NCBI GenBank assembly: GCA_004335835.1
Contig: RWJK01001124.1
Location: 39,242-103,241 of the forward strand
DNA: 64,000 nt
Direction: 5' to 3'
DNA from: Scenedesmus sp. ARA3
Lineage: Eukaryota > Chlorophyta > Chlorophyceae > Sphaeropleales > Scenedesmaceae
The stretch's first letter is position 1; every line of letters starts with the position of its first letter. The notes beneath the pieces were generated by a model. It was given only the letters and a program-made list of their open reading frames with translations. It was not told the DNA's origin and searched no databases. A program made the translations under genes and the position numbers. Of this stretch, positions 45,254 to 56,174 are shown piece by piece.

Positions 45254-48200
45254 AGGTGCTGGTGGGCACCTGGAACGTCAACGAGACCAAGCCCAGCAGG
45301 CCGGGCCTGCAGCAGTGGCTGGCGGAGCGCGCCAATTCGGCCCAGCTGGTCATGATCGGGCTGCAGGTGCGGCTCACTAAAAAGGCAAAGGCAGCCAGAA
45401 GCAGCAGTGATGCCAGAAACCAGGGAAGACAGCTGCAGGGTGTGATGGGCAATGCAGCAGCCTGCAATCATCGGGCCAGCATTGTACCGTTACTGTGGTG
45501 TGCCTGTGCGCTGTTTTGGGGGACAATCAAGCTGCATTGCCTGCTGCTGCTGCTGCTGGAACTGCAGGAGGTGGAGATGGGCACAATGAGTGTGGGCAAG
45601 GACGCCATCACGCAGTACCTGGCGAAGTCAAAGGCGGAGTCGGCCACAGCAGTGAGTGATTAGCATGATGTTTGATGGCAGAAATTGCCACGCACAGCAA
45701 GCTTTTGGCGCCAGTCAGGCAGGGTACACACGTGTGGTGCTGTACAATGCTCCCAGCGGCTTGGTTTGTGCAACTGTCCACCAATTGACAGCTGGCACAC
45801 ACATTGATCGTGGTGATTGCTGCAACTGCGTGATCTAGTTGCAGGTGGTGACCACTTTGTTGTGTCAATGTTGCACACGTGTGTGTGGCTGTCTGCTGTT
45901 GCAGGCAGCGCAGGCGTGGGTGGCCATGATTGGCGAGGTGCTGCGCGGCGTGGGCGACTTCAGGAGGGTGGGCCTGCGCCAGATGAGCGGCGTGCTGGTG
46001 CTGGTCTTCGCGCGGTGAGCGTGGATGGGTGGACACCCGTGCTTGGCCAGATGCAGAGCAGGGCACTTGGGTTCTGCTGTTACGCGTGGCTCACCAGGCG
46101 CGTCAGGTTGCGCCAGTGGTCTTCTACATGCGGAAGCACATAGACATGCGCACGATATGCATGATTGTCGGCCGATAGTGTAGTTGCAGGTGTTCAAGCG
46201 TTTGTGCACGTTGTTCTATGCTTGCTGTGGTTGTGCCTGCAGGGCGGAGCTGGAGCCGCACATCGGTGAGGTGGCCACCGCGTCTATTGCGTGCGAAGTG
46301 CCCTCTCTTTGAGTCGTGTTGAAGTGTTGTCTTGCTGTGGTTGTGCCTGCAGGGCGGAGCTGGAGCCGCACATCGGCGAGGTGGCCACTGCCTCTGTTGC
46401 ATGCGGGGTGATGGGCTACGGCGGCAACAAGGGCGCCGTGGCGGTCAGCTTCTCACTCTTCCGGCGGCGGGTGGTCATCGTGTCGTCACACTTTGCAGCA
46501 CACCAGGTGAGGCGGTTAGGGCTGCTGCTGGTGTGCGCAGCTTTCACTGCTGTGTTTGCAAAAGAAGAAGCGAGACCGTCTGCATATCCATGCGTGACAA
46601 GCGTGTTGCAGCTGTATGGGAGGTTGAGTGCGTCTAACAACTGCCAGCCCACAACCTACAGCAGCTGGCAGCTAGCAGCGGTGAGTTTGCTCTTTACGTA
46701 CTGTATCATTGTTCACTGAACCCAGCTGTGCTTTGTACCATCGCGCTATCTTCATTGCCCGTGAAACCTTCGCAACACACACTGTCGCTGCAGGACAAGG
46801 TGGAGTCGCGCAGCGCGGCCTACCCCGAGCGAGCACACACAATGCATCGTCGTTCACTGCTTTGGCTAATCAAAGCACTGTGATGTGTGCTCCCGTGCTG
46901 CACCTCTGTGATCTGCGCCACCACCGCAGGACAAGGTGGAGTCACGCAACGCGGACTATGCCAAGATTGTGCGCCACCTGCACTTCCACAACGTGCCCAC
47001 CGACAAGCCGCAGCAGCAGCAGCAGTACGAGGCCTCAGACGAGGTGGTGCTGGGCGCAGACCCCTGCGCCGACCCCAACAGCAGCAACAGCAGCAGCAGG
47101 CGCTTGGGTGGCGGCTCCCCCGGCATCTCGCCGCGCAAAACGCCCGGCGGCGGGGCCAATGCAGACGCTGGCGGCAGCGGCGGTGGCGCTGCTGCTGCTG
47201 CTGCGGATGAGGAGTGGGGTGCAGGCATGCGTGATGCCGAGCTGCTGGTGTGGGTGGGAGACTTCAACTACAGAGTAGATCGGCCCGATGGCTTTGTGCC
47301 GGATGAGTCAGATCCGGAGAACAACCCGATCGGCGCACAGCTCTACCAGTACGTGCACAGGAAGGTGAGCTGGCACAGCATGTGCATTGGGCTGGGGATT
47401 GGTTGTGGTGTGTTGCGAAGTGCTCAGGAATGCACCTGCTGTTACTGCACCCACATCTGATTGGGTTGTCAATGATTAGCGATGTCACTGCGGCGTCCCA
47501 TGTGATCTCTGGTGTGTATTGCATCGGCCGTGCCATCATGCTGCTGCTGCTGCTGCCGCCGCGCCGCAGATCTCCGCCAAGCAGCACCTGGCGCTGCTGT
47601 CTGGCGACCAGTGCCTGCGCGAGGTGGCACGCGGCGCCATCTTCCATGGCTTGGCAGAGGGCCCCATCTCCTTCCTGCCCACCTACAAGTTTGAAAAGGG
47701 CCGCGAAAGTAACGCGCTGCAGCCATTCTATGACCAAGGGGAGAAGAAGCGCGTGCCTGCTTGGACAGACCGCGTGCTGTTTCGCGGCAGTGGGCCGCAG
47801 CGCAGCGCGCTGGAGTGCAATGCGGTTGAGCAGCGCTCGGACGTGCGGGTGCGTGTCTATTTCCATGGTGATATTGACAGCTGCATGCATCCTTGGCAGC
47901 GGCAGCACAGGGTAGTCTCTGATGGATCGCATTGCTACTTAAGGGGCGGATGGGATGTGCATGTGTAGGTGCTGCAGGGTGATTGCGATGGACAAAGAGG
48001 CTTGCATGTCGTCCAAATGCGCTGACGCATACATGCTGTGGTGGCTGCTGCTGCTGCTGCTGCTTTTGCTAGGTGTGCCTGGCGGGCCCTCATGCGTACA
48101 ACTCCCTCATGGAGGTCAACGACTCGGACCACAAGCCAGTGTACGCTGTGCTGGCCATGCAGCTGCCATGGTACCAGCAGCAGCAGCAGCGCAGCTGCAG

Positions 48201-48639
48201 CCTGGGCAGGCTCTGGCAGGCAGCGGCAGCAGCAGCAGCATCCGGCGGCAGCTCGGGCTACGCAGATGGCAGCAGCAGCGGCTCGCTGTCTTTGCTGGTG
48301 GAGCCGCAGCAGCTGCTGCTGCAGGGCTCGTATGCTCCAGCTGCTCTGCAGCTGCGCAACCCTAGCCGCAGCTGCAGCTGCATATTTGCGGTGCAGTCCT
48401 GCAGCCCTGGCGGCGCACTGCCGACGTGGCTGGAGGTGTCGCCGGCGGCTGGCGTGGTGGGTCCTGGCGGCTGTGTGGCGATCAGGGTTCAGGGCACAAA
48501 GGCGGCTCAGTGGCAGGCGGCTGGTGGGCTGCGGTGTGAGCTGTGTGTGCTGGGGTGCGTGGAGGGCAGCGTGGACAGCAGCAGGTGGCCGGTGGCGTGC
48601 TACAGAGACGCGCCGCAGGTGCATGTGGCGCTGCCCTGA
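40520..48639 (+). CDS. Type II inositol polyphosphate 5-phosphatase with WD40 and ASH domains (FRA3-like)
   Basis: Fifteen exons: 40520-40540, 40791-41771, 42032-42206, 42420-42695, 43000-43215, 43445-43635, 43997-44080, 44290-44931, 45256-45366, 45568-45651, 45905-46014, 46353-46506, 46930-47364, 47570-47848, 48073-48639. All phases agree, giving 1441 residues. Residues 1-335 are a low-complexity tail with NPF, DLF, DPF and four PPxY motifs. About 340-860 is a WD40-type propeller (MLWAGCSDGVVHCW, GSIWVGYKRGVLEKY, SVWAGDNQGQLWVLD). The phosphatase follows: GTWNVNE, MGYGGNKGAVAVSF, SSHFAAHQ, VWVGDFNYRVD and PAWTDRVL (the two catalytic signatures), NDSDHKPVYA. The last 130 residues match an ASH/MSP-like domain. 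It should remove the 5-phosphate from phosphoinositides or inositol phosphates. The first exon is only 21 bases. Confidence 0.9.
43884..43958. repeat. TGCATGCTCRYGTAT minisatellite
   Basis: Four to five imperfect 15-20-base units of TGCATGCTCATGTAT type in intron 6 of the 5-phosphatase gene. Confidence 0.75.
46243..46830 (+). repeat. 5' fragments of 5-phosphatase exons 12 and 13
   Basis: The exon 12 start (AELEPHIGEVATAS with acceptor) occurs at about 46243-46290 and again, intact, at 46353. The preceding intron end is duplicated with it. A copy of the exon 13 start (DKVESR) lies at about 46795-46830, upstream of the intact exon at 46930. Confidence 0.85.
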
Positions 48640-49217
48640 GGTAGTTTGTGTGTTGATATATGATATGACGTGCGTGCGCCTGTGTGGCTGCTTTCAGCTG
48701 TGTGGCTGCTCGGAGATGCTTGCCAGGCGTGGCTGTGTGAGAGCGCAAGTGCTGGTGAATGCATCAAATGCCTGCAGCAGTCGTCGGCGGTTGTAGCGCT
48801 GTGTGTGGCTGAGCCCGTGCCGTGGGTAACATTGAGCCCAACCCGACTATGAATTGTATATTGACAATGTTCAAGCATGCAACGTGGCAATATGCTGTGT
48901 TCCAGGCCCAGTAGCCAGCAGCACTGAGCTGTGCAGCTGGGAGCAGTGGGGACAGGGTGTCTTCACGTGCCACTGACACATGACTTGCAGGCAGCCACTG
49001 ACACATGACTTGAAGGCAGCGCTGCTAGAATCGTTTGCAATAAAACCGTACCACAAACCGCAACCAATGTCTGCAGTTTTTGAGTTGAGAGGTCATTGCT
49101 GAGGGAAGGTCATTGGTGGCAGTGTTTAGGCACTTGTTACTGTGTCAGTTTAAAGTCTCGCAAGGCAGTACTATAGTGCTGCTGCAGCTGTGCAGCAGCT
49201 GCCAGTCCGACATCATC
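48640..49217. other. Intergenic region between 5-phosphatase and ERD2-like genes
   Basis: 3' UTR of the 5-phosphatase gene and presumed promoter of the next gene. A near-perfect 20-base direct repeat (CACTGACACATGACTTG) occurs at about 48970-49010. No coding was seen. Confidence 0.45.
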
Positions 49218-52216
49218 ATGTACAATCAATACAGACCACCCACAGGAGGGTTCGGGGGGCCCCCTCCGCCCCCTTTTGGCGGACCCCCAGCACCAGCATA
49301 TGGTCAGTTTGGTGGGGCCCCTTCTGGCCCATCATTCGGTAGTGGCCCATCCAGCCAGGGCGGTGCAGGCAGGGACGCTCATGATGACAAGCTTTCAAAG
49401 GTTAAGGATCCGCTGCTGACCGCGGTACGATGGCTGAAGGGTCGCTCGTCCCAGGAGAAGTTGGTTCTCGGATGCCTCGCTGGCGTCGTGGTAAGTGTTT
49501 TCGGGCGGTTAGAATGTTTTTACACTGTTGTCCAGAAATGAAAGTGAGATTTGCGGCAGTCCAGCGAGAGACTTGTCGAGGTAGCTGCTTACCCCATCAC
49601 CTGCACTGCTACACTGGCGTCCTGCTCAGGCGCTGCTGATCCTGTGGCGAACCATCGAGGACCATGATACGCTGTTTGTGCTGGCTGAGGTGGCCCACTT
49701 TGTCGGGATCGGGCTGCTGGCATTCAAGATGTACAGCAAACGGTCTGCAGCAGGTGGGTGAAGGCAGTTTCAACACCCGGCCTGCATCAGCATGCACATG
49801 ACCGAGCTTTTGACCGTGAAGCTGCACGCCTGCAGCAGCTACAGATGATGCTGCAACAGCGTTGCTTGTGTATTGAAGCAGCAGCTGGCAGGAAGCAGCA
49901 GCAGGCAAAAGCAGTCCCTGCAGAAGCCGCTCCAAGTTCCTGCAAGAGATCAGACTACATCATTTGTCATGGCCTGCAATTGCTCTGTCCTGCAGGCTTA
50001 TCAGCACAGACGCAGATTCTCACGATGCTCTTCTTAGTCATCAGGCTGTACTGCAGGTGGGCAAGCAAACCTGTGCTGTGCAGCTGCAGCATTCCAGCAA
50101 GCACGTTGGCCTGCAGCACCTCAGCAGTCGCTTAACTCCTGCAGCAACGCAACAACTGTAGTGTTGCGTGTGCTGGCAGTGTAGCAGAAGATGCAACAGC
50201 ATATGCAAGCGAGCTGCCAGGCGCAACACACTGGTGCACACTTGCAAATGACAGCTGGCAGCCTAAATGCAGCTGGCAACTGCCGTGTTTGCGCATTTCA
50301 TGCACATCAGCTGGTAAATGTGTGCTTGCAGCATCAGCAGCAACAATGTTTGAGAGGAGCTAGACATGGATGGACTGCAATGCAGCCGCACCGCCCAATG
50401 TACGCTTGCCGCTGTTCAAGTTGTGCTGCGTGGCGCAATGACAGCATAACACATGCAACCTAGGACTCACCATGCAACTACTTCTCAAAACGCATCTTCA
50501 TGTGTCTCATGTTGCTGCAATGTTGTTACAATGGTGTCACAATGTTGTCACATAACGCCAGCTTCATGATGGAGTATGACATCCACACCGTGCTGGACGG
50601 CATGACGCTGATCGCCACCTCGGGCGTGCTGTACGCGCTGTGGTTCACGCCCATCAAGTCCACCTACCAGGCTGACCTGGACAACGTGAAGTTCTACTAC
50701 GTGGTGCGTGCGCGGGGCTGTTGACAGAGAGTGTAGAGAGATTGCATTAGATACATGCAAGCACGCAAGTTGTACATCCTACTAGGTGGTCGGGGCAGCA
50801 GCAGCAGTGTGGGCAGCGGCAGCAGCAGCACAAGGTGGCAGTAGAAGGCGGGCCAGGAAGTTGTTGTTGCTTCTGTGCATGTTGTTTGTCCAGCAGTAGG
50901 AATATGCTACAAGGCACGCAGACGCAACAATTTGCAGGGAGGTGCGGCGGTGCATTGGAAAAGCGCTGACGGGGCAGGACGCGCAGCTCAGCAGCTGTGC
51001 ATTTACAGGCAAACCTGGTAGCTGGGCGTTGTCCTGTGCAAGCTAAATGAGGTGCATGTGTGTATGCTTTTGTGACTGGGCACGCAGGCGAGCCACCTGC
51101 TTGCAGTTGCAAGCTGCAGCCACCTAAGATCAGCAGCAGGCCCTGCTGAGCGCGACAATGCAGCTTAAGTGTGTGTGTCACGCTGCCTGCTGTGCTGCTG
51201 CTGGTGTTCCTGCAGGTCATCCCTTGCGTGATCATGGCAGCCATTGCGCACCCCTTTACCTCCCACTGGATCATGTTCAGGGTGAGCCAGCAGATGTAGC
51301 AGCTGCTGTCGTTGCGGCTGCAGTAATAGGGGCAGCAGCAACTGGAGGGTCTCTCATTTCTTATGCAGGAGCATGCAGCAGGTGCTCAGTGTTGCTGTCT
51401 TGCTCTAGAGCGCGCTCTCAGGGAGATCTGCATTCTTGCGTGCGTCTGTGCCTCTCACTTAATCAAGCCCTTGCGATCTCCTCTATCATCACGCTGCTGC
51501 TGCTGCTGCTGCTGCTGCTACCGCTGCTGCTGCAGATCCTGTGGGCGGTGTGCGTGTACCTGGAGGCTGTCAGCGTGCTGCCGCAGCTGCGCATGATGCA
51601 GAACAGCAAGGTGGTGGAGCGCTTCACCGCGCACTACGTGTTCTGCCTCGGCCTGTCGCGCTTCTTCAGCTGTGCGCACTGGATCCTGCAGCTGCTGGAG
51701 GGCAACCGCTACCTGCTCAACGCGCTGGGCAGCGGGCTGTGGCCCGTGATGGTGCTGCTGAGCGAGATTGTGCAGACCTTCATCCTGGCTGACTTCTGGT
51801 GAGGGTGTGAAACCTGGCTGCACACTGGTGGAGGCATGGGTTGGTGCTGTGGCAGCGTTGTGATGTGCTTGTCTCCTGGCTGACTTCTGGTGAGCGCGCG
51901 TGAACAACTTGTGCTGCGCTGATTGGCTGGTTTGCTGTATCACATGCGTCTTCGGTGTGTGCATAATCGGGATGTGGCAGGGCTGCATGCAAGGGTGTTT
52001 CGATCACGTGCAGCAACCATGGCATGCAGGAGCTTTTCCCATGCAGCAGATGCCAGCCCTTGCTGCTGCGCTTTTGTAAAGAACGAACGTATGTCCTGTT
52101 TCTGCTGCCACCTCACAGCTCCCTGCCTGCCTTGCCTGCCTGCCTGCAGCTTCTACTATGTCAAGAGCTACGCAGAGGGCTCTGGCATTGTGCGGCTGCC
52201 TGCAGGCATCGTGTAA
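49218..52216 (+). CDS. ERD2-like (KDEL-receptor family) multi-pass membrane protein
   Basis: Seven exons, 49218-49490, 49630-49753, 49996-50056, 50562-50703, 51216-51281, 51536-51798 and 52150-52216, agree in phase and give 331 residues. Residues 1-60 are a Gly/Pro/Phe-rich cytosolic-type tail (GGPPAPAYGQFGG). The remainder is ERD2-like: GLLAFKMYSKRSAAGLSAQT and LFLVIRLYCS in the first helices, WAVCVYLEAVSVLPQLRMM and FTAHYVFCLGLSRFF in the later ones, ending ADFCFYYVKSYAEG and RLPAGIV. Plant ERD2-like paralogues share the long N-terminus and this ending; classical KDEL receptors are about 215 residues and lack the tail. HDEL-ligand binding is therefore not assured. A short 3' fragment of exon 6 lies at about 51878-51893. 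Confidence 0.85.
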
Positions 52217-53862
52217 GCGCCAGCAGCGCAGCAGCAGCAGCAGCAGCCCTGTGGCTGTCGGCGGCAGCAGCAGCAGCAGCAGCAGTGGCATGCTGGAGCT
52301 AGCTGCTGGGGTGTGCCGTGTCAGCACTAGCAGTGCAGAAGCAGCGGCTTGGCAAAGACAGCAGCGACCTGTGACTAGCTGGATGCCAGCAGCTGGGGCG
52401 CTGTTGGTTACGCCTCAGCCAAGCAGCAGCAGCAGCCTGGTGCAGCGACAGCTGAGGCATGCTGGTGTCAACCCCAGGAGCAGCTGGGGCCAGCTGAAGT
52501 TGCAGCGGCAGGGCTGGTGGTGGGCAGGGTGGGCGACTGCAGCAGCTGCACAGCCAGGCTGCCACCAAAGCACAGCAGCACCTTGTAATGTAGCGGCTGC
52601 AACCTCGTCCAGGGTTGCTGGCTGCAGCAGTTGCCAAGGGTGCTAACTCAGCAAAGCTCAAGATGCGTGTGGAGCCTATATGGCACCCACGTATGTGCTC
52701 ACTTTTGGAATGCAATGTTGGTGTGTTGGTGCGCTTGGAGCAGCCAAGTACTAGTACTGCAGTACTGCTTCAGTAGGTGTTTGGCCTGGCTTCAATGATA
52801 GGACGCTTGAGGGGTGGGGGAACAAGGGTTGTGGAAGGGCGAGTGCAGGGCAGGGTGGGAAGGGAGTGGCATTGATGGGAGCAAGACCGTTGCAGGGCTT
52901 GGATTGCTCTTTTTGGTCTGGCTCCAGTATCAGTTGGTCTGTTGCTCAGGTAACAAGCAGAAAATCTGTCTGCTGGCGGTCAACAGCTGCATTTGGGCAG
53001 CCTGCGACCAACTACACAGCTATCTTCCTGACCTTCGTAGAACGATGTACAGCAATAGCAATAGCAGCAACACGCAGAACTGCAGGAATCGCTCAGACGC
53101 TCGGCAACTGCCCAGGAAGCCACTCGTCATAACCTGGGAGTGCAAGGTTCCATCCACCCTAACACGCACACGGCATAACTTGTGCGCAGCTAACATACGA
53201 AGCATTCATTCTCCTCATCTCGGCTACACGTGAATTGATCTGCACTGCCTCCCGACACCCATCAAGTCAACAGGTGAGCCACGTCTGTCCGAGGACCATT
53301 GAGGTGATAAAAGCAGCAAATGTTCATCCTTTCAATGGTGTTTCAGGCCTGATGCATTGCTTCGTGCGCCAGCAGCTCAGATCAGTATCGGTGTGACGAG
53401 GATCAGCTCAGCAGAGACGCTCAGCACAAGTGCAGCTTGCCTCGCTGCGTCTACTACCAGCCATTGTGGGTTATTAGCAGCTCAGCTGGGTGCATGGATT
53501 CGTCTTCGCAAAATGCATGTCTCGGTGTTGCAGACGTGCAGCTGCATCAACCTGCCAGCCCAGGACGATCCGCATGGATGCTTGCTTCGTTCCCATTTAA
53601 ATTATCAACTGAATTACCTGCAGCAATAGTGGCACAGCACCGTCTGCGTACCGCCATCACTCAGCGGAACCACACGAGGCTGATCTGGTCCAATCGAGCC
53701 TGGCAGACTTCCTGGATGCCCATTGCTACCTCGGCTGGAGCAAAACTTCATAAGGCTTAGCCAGCATCAACGTTAGGGCGCAGCAGCTGACCCAGCTGCT
53801 GCTATGCTTTCCTTGGACTAACCGCTGCTGGTGCTGCTGCTGCATCTGCTGCTGTACTGCAG
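52217..53862. other. Intergenic region, probably containing unresolved 5' exon(s) of the next gene
   Basis: Starts with Ser/Gln-coding-like trinucleotide sequence after the ERD2-like stop; TGTAA at 52584-52588 is a likely 3'-end signal. The 5' exon of the small membrane protein should lie between about 53250 and 53830, but I could not choose a frame with support. Confidence 0.4.
52584..52588 (+). terminator. TGTAA 3'-end signal, ERD2-like gene
   Basis: About 370 bases after the stop codon; matches the chlorophyte UGUAA signal. Confidence 0.4.
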
Positions 53863-55047
53863 AGCCTGCACCCACAGCTCCTACAGAGGCACCTGCTGCT
53901 CCTACAGTCGAAGAGATGGCAAACGTTGACAAGGCCGTGAAGAAGTCTGTGAAGGGCGGTGAGTGCACATGGCTGATTGCGCACAGGCAGAGTTGCTCGC
54001 AGAAAGGAGCAGCACAGATCAACTGGTACTTGGCTGCTGTTTAAAGCTGCTGTAGCATGCAGCTGATTGAAGCAGCCAAGTACCAGTGGCATCTTGTTCG
54101 GGGCATACGTACACACAGCCCTGCTTTGCTGCAGTCACATGCTGGTCAGCAATCACTTGACATTCATGGGTGTACATGTGCATTGCTGGAGGGCAGTGAT
54201 AATGTGATCCTTGCTTACACAATCTCTTGTAATCTTGTATCTTGTAATCTCTGGTCAACACACATCAAGTGTAAGTCACCCACCATTGGCACTGCTGCTT
54301 TTAGGCATGCACGCCTAGTAGGTTCTGCAACTTGCTGGCTCTTCTGCATGCTTGAGTGGTGTCATGACTTGGCAGCTTGCGAAGTGCAGGGTGGTGTGCG
54401 TACATGCCGCGGCCTGTGGCTGCTGCTTTGCACTGCCCTGTGCGCAAATCCTGCTGCATGTGCAGCACATGTATTTCCTGTCTTGCTTGTGATGATGCTG
54501 GGTTGCTCACTCTGCTGTGAACTGCTGTCCATCTGTGCCTGCCTCCTATTCAATGGGAGGCAGGCACATATGGACAGCAATTCACAGCTAGTCAAGTTGT
54601 TGCTGCTGCTGCTGCTGCTGCCCTGCTTCATGCGGTCCGTACCACCACATTTTCTGCAGCCCTTTGAACCCATGCACAGGACTGGAGCATCATGACTAGT
54701 ACATTGCCGCACACGCGTTCACCATTGCCTGCGGCTGCTCTTGTGCCTCACCCTGACCACTGCAATTTCCCTGCTGTCTTGATGCAACCCTGCAGAGGAC
54801 TGGATCAACGATGACCAGTACAACCGCCACACAGCGCTGACCAACGCCTGCACCTGCCGCACTGCATCGTGCTGCTGCCATGTCCCTGCTGTCTTGATGC
54901 AATTCTGCAGAGGACTGGATCGATGATGACGAGTACAACCGCCACAAGATCCTGCTGGGCCTGGGCTCACTGCTGGTGGCGATTGGGGCCCCGCTGCTGG
55001 GCTGCTCCGCCAAGAAGGTGGACACCGCGCGCAAGCAGCGCAAGTAG
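53863..55047 (+). CDS. Small single-pass membrane protein, unrecognised, 5' incomplete
   Basis: Two exons are clear: 53863-53958 (Ala/Pro-rich, then VEEMANVDKAVKKSVKG) and 54911-55047 (EDWIDDDEYNRHKILLGLGS, then a hydrophobic helix and the basic end KKVDTARKQRK, stop). They join in phase 1. The visible part is about 76 residues with one transmembrane helix near the C-terminus. I do not recognise the family. The Ala/Pro-rich lead-in and lack of an initiating Met here suggest an upstream exon with a targeting peptide. A degraded 5' fragment of the last exon (EDWINDDQYNRH) sits at about 54795-54832, and the 952-base intron also holds a long foldback. TGTAA at 55069-55073 fits a very short 3' UTR. 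Confidence 0.6.
54515..54587. other. 32-bp intronic foldback (microRNA-precursor-like hairpin)
   Basis: CTGTGAACTGCTGTCC... pairs with ...GGACAGCAATTCACAG. Pairing by hand gives about 32 stem positions with only two mismatches (54522:54580 and 54533:54569) around a loop of a few bases at 54547-54554. It lies inside an intron of the small membrane protein gene. Confidence 0.7.
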
Positions 55048-56174
55048 AGGGCCGTCGGCCAGTGGCGTTGTAATGCGGTGACGATGTAGCTCTGCTGTAT
55101 GGCTGAGTAGCATGCGTCTGACTAGTGCATGGCGCTAGGCCGTTGCCGAGTGTTGTGCTTGGTGCTGCATTTCGCAGTGTGCTTTGCTGAGCCCATGATT
55201 TTGGTTTTGGCAAGGCTTGTGTTGCTGGCCGGCCGCTGATGTGGCCTACTCAGCAGCAGAGCCGCTCTGCAGAGTGTTTGACAAGAGCAGCGGCTGCTCA
55301 CAGCTCAGCATGTAGCTTGCGGCTCCAACTTGCTGCTGAGCTGAAGGTGTCGACAACAATGTACAGCTACAGTGCATATGCTGCGTATTGGCCAATCAAA
55401 TCTGGAGGCGTTGTGGTGTTGCTTGGTGGTCAGTTGCAGCTGTGTTGCAGTTGGTTTGGAAGCTGCTTTGTTCCAGTGTAACACAACGTACTGCATTTTT
55501 TATGTGTGACACGCAGCATCTGTGGACTACACATCCTGACACCGGCCATTGGTTGCGCACATGATGGGGTATGCAGAGCAGTATGCGGACTATGATTGGC
55601 GCAAATGATCAGCATGCACTGCTTGGCTGTGGCACAGCAACACTTGCACGGTACCTACTATCTCATAGGGCAGCAGCTCTTACTGGTCATTGCTATATTG
55701 GTATTGGGAAGCGTATTTCGGCAACGATTAGATCACTTGGTCAGCTGGGCAGCTGCTGCAGTTCTTGCTGCCTGCAGCAGCACCTGCCCACCCAGTCCAA
55801 TGCTTACCGGCAAATGCCTCAAACACAGCGGCAGAAGCTCGCCGCTGTTCGCGGTTCCAGTAACAGGCGTGAACTGCCGTTGAATTACTGACAAGGTGGT
55901 GCACGCCGTATACCACGCTGCAAGGCTGACACGACAATTGAGTTCTAGGCTAACAGTTCTGACACGGTACGACCAGAAGCAAGCACAACCGCATTTCTAG
56001 GACCAAAGCAACATAAAGAAAGGCTTTCTTGTCAGGATCTGCTCTGCTTCGGTTGCTGGTGGTCGTCGCATCTCTCGGAGTCTCTGTTGGGCTAACGGGC
56101 TGGAGTAGCCTAAGAAAGCACGCTCATTGGCGCTTAAACTATTACAAACTACGGTGAATTGCTTACGACACAGC
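55048..56174. other. Intergenic region
   Basis: 3' flank of the small membrane protein gene and presumed promoter/leader of the LrgAB-like gene. No exon-like coding was recognised. Confidence 0.45.
55069..55073 (+). terminator. TGTAA 3'-end signal, small membrane protein gene
   Basis: Lies 22 bases after the TAG stop. Confidence 0.4.
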
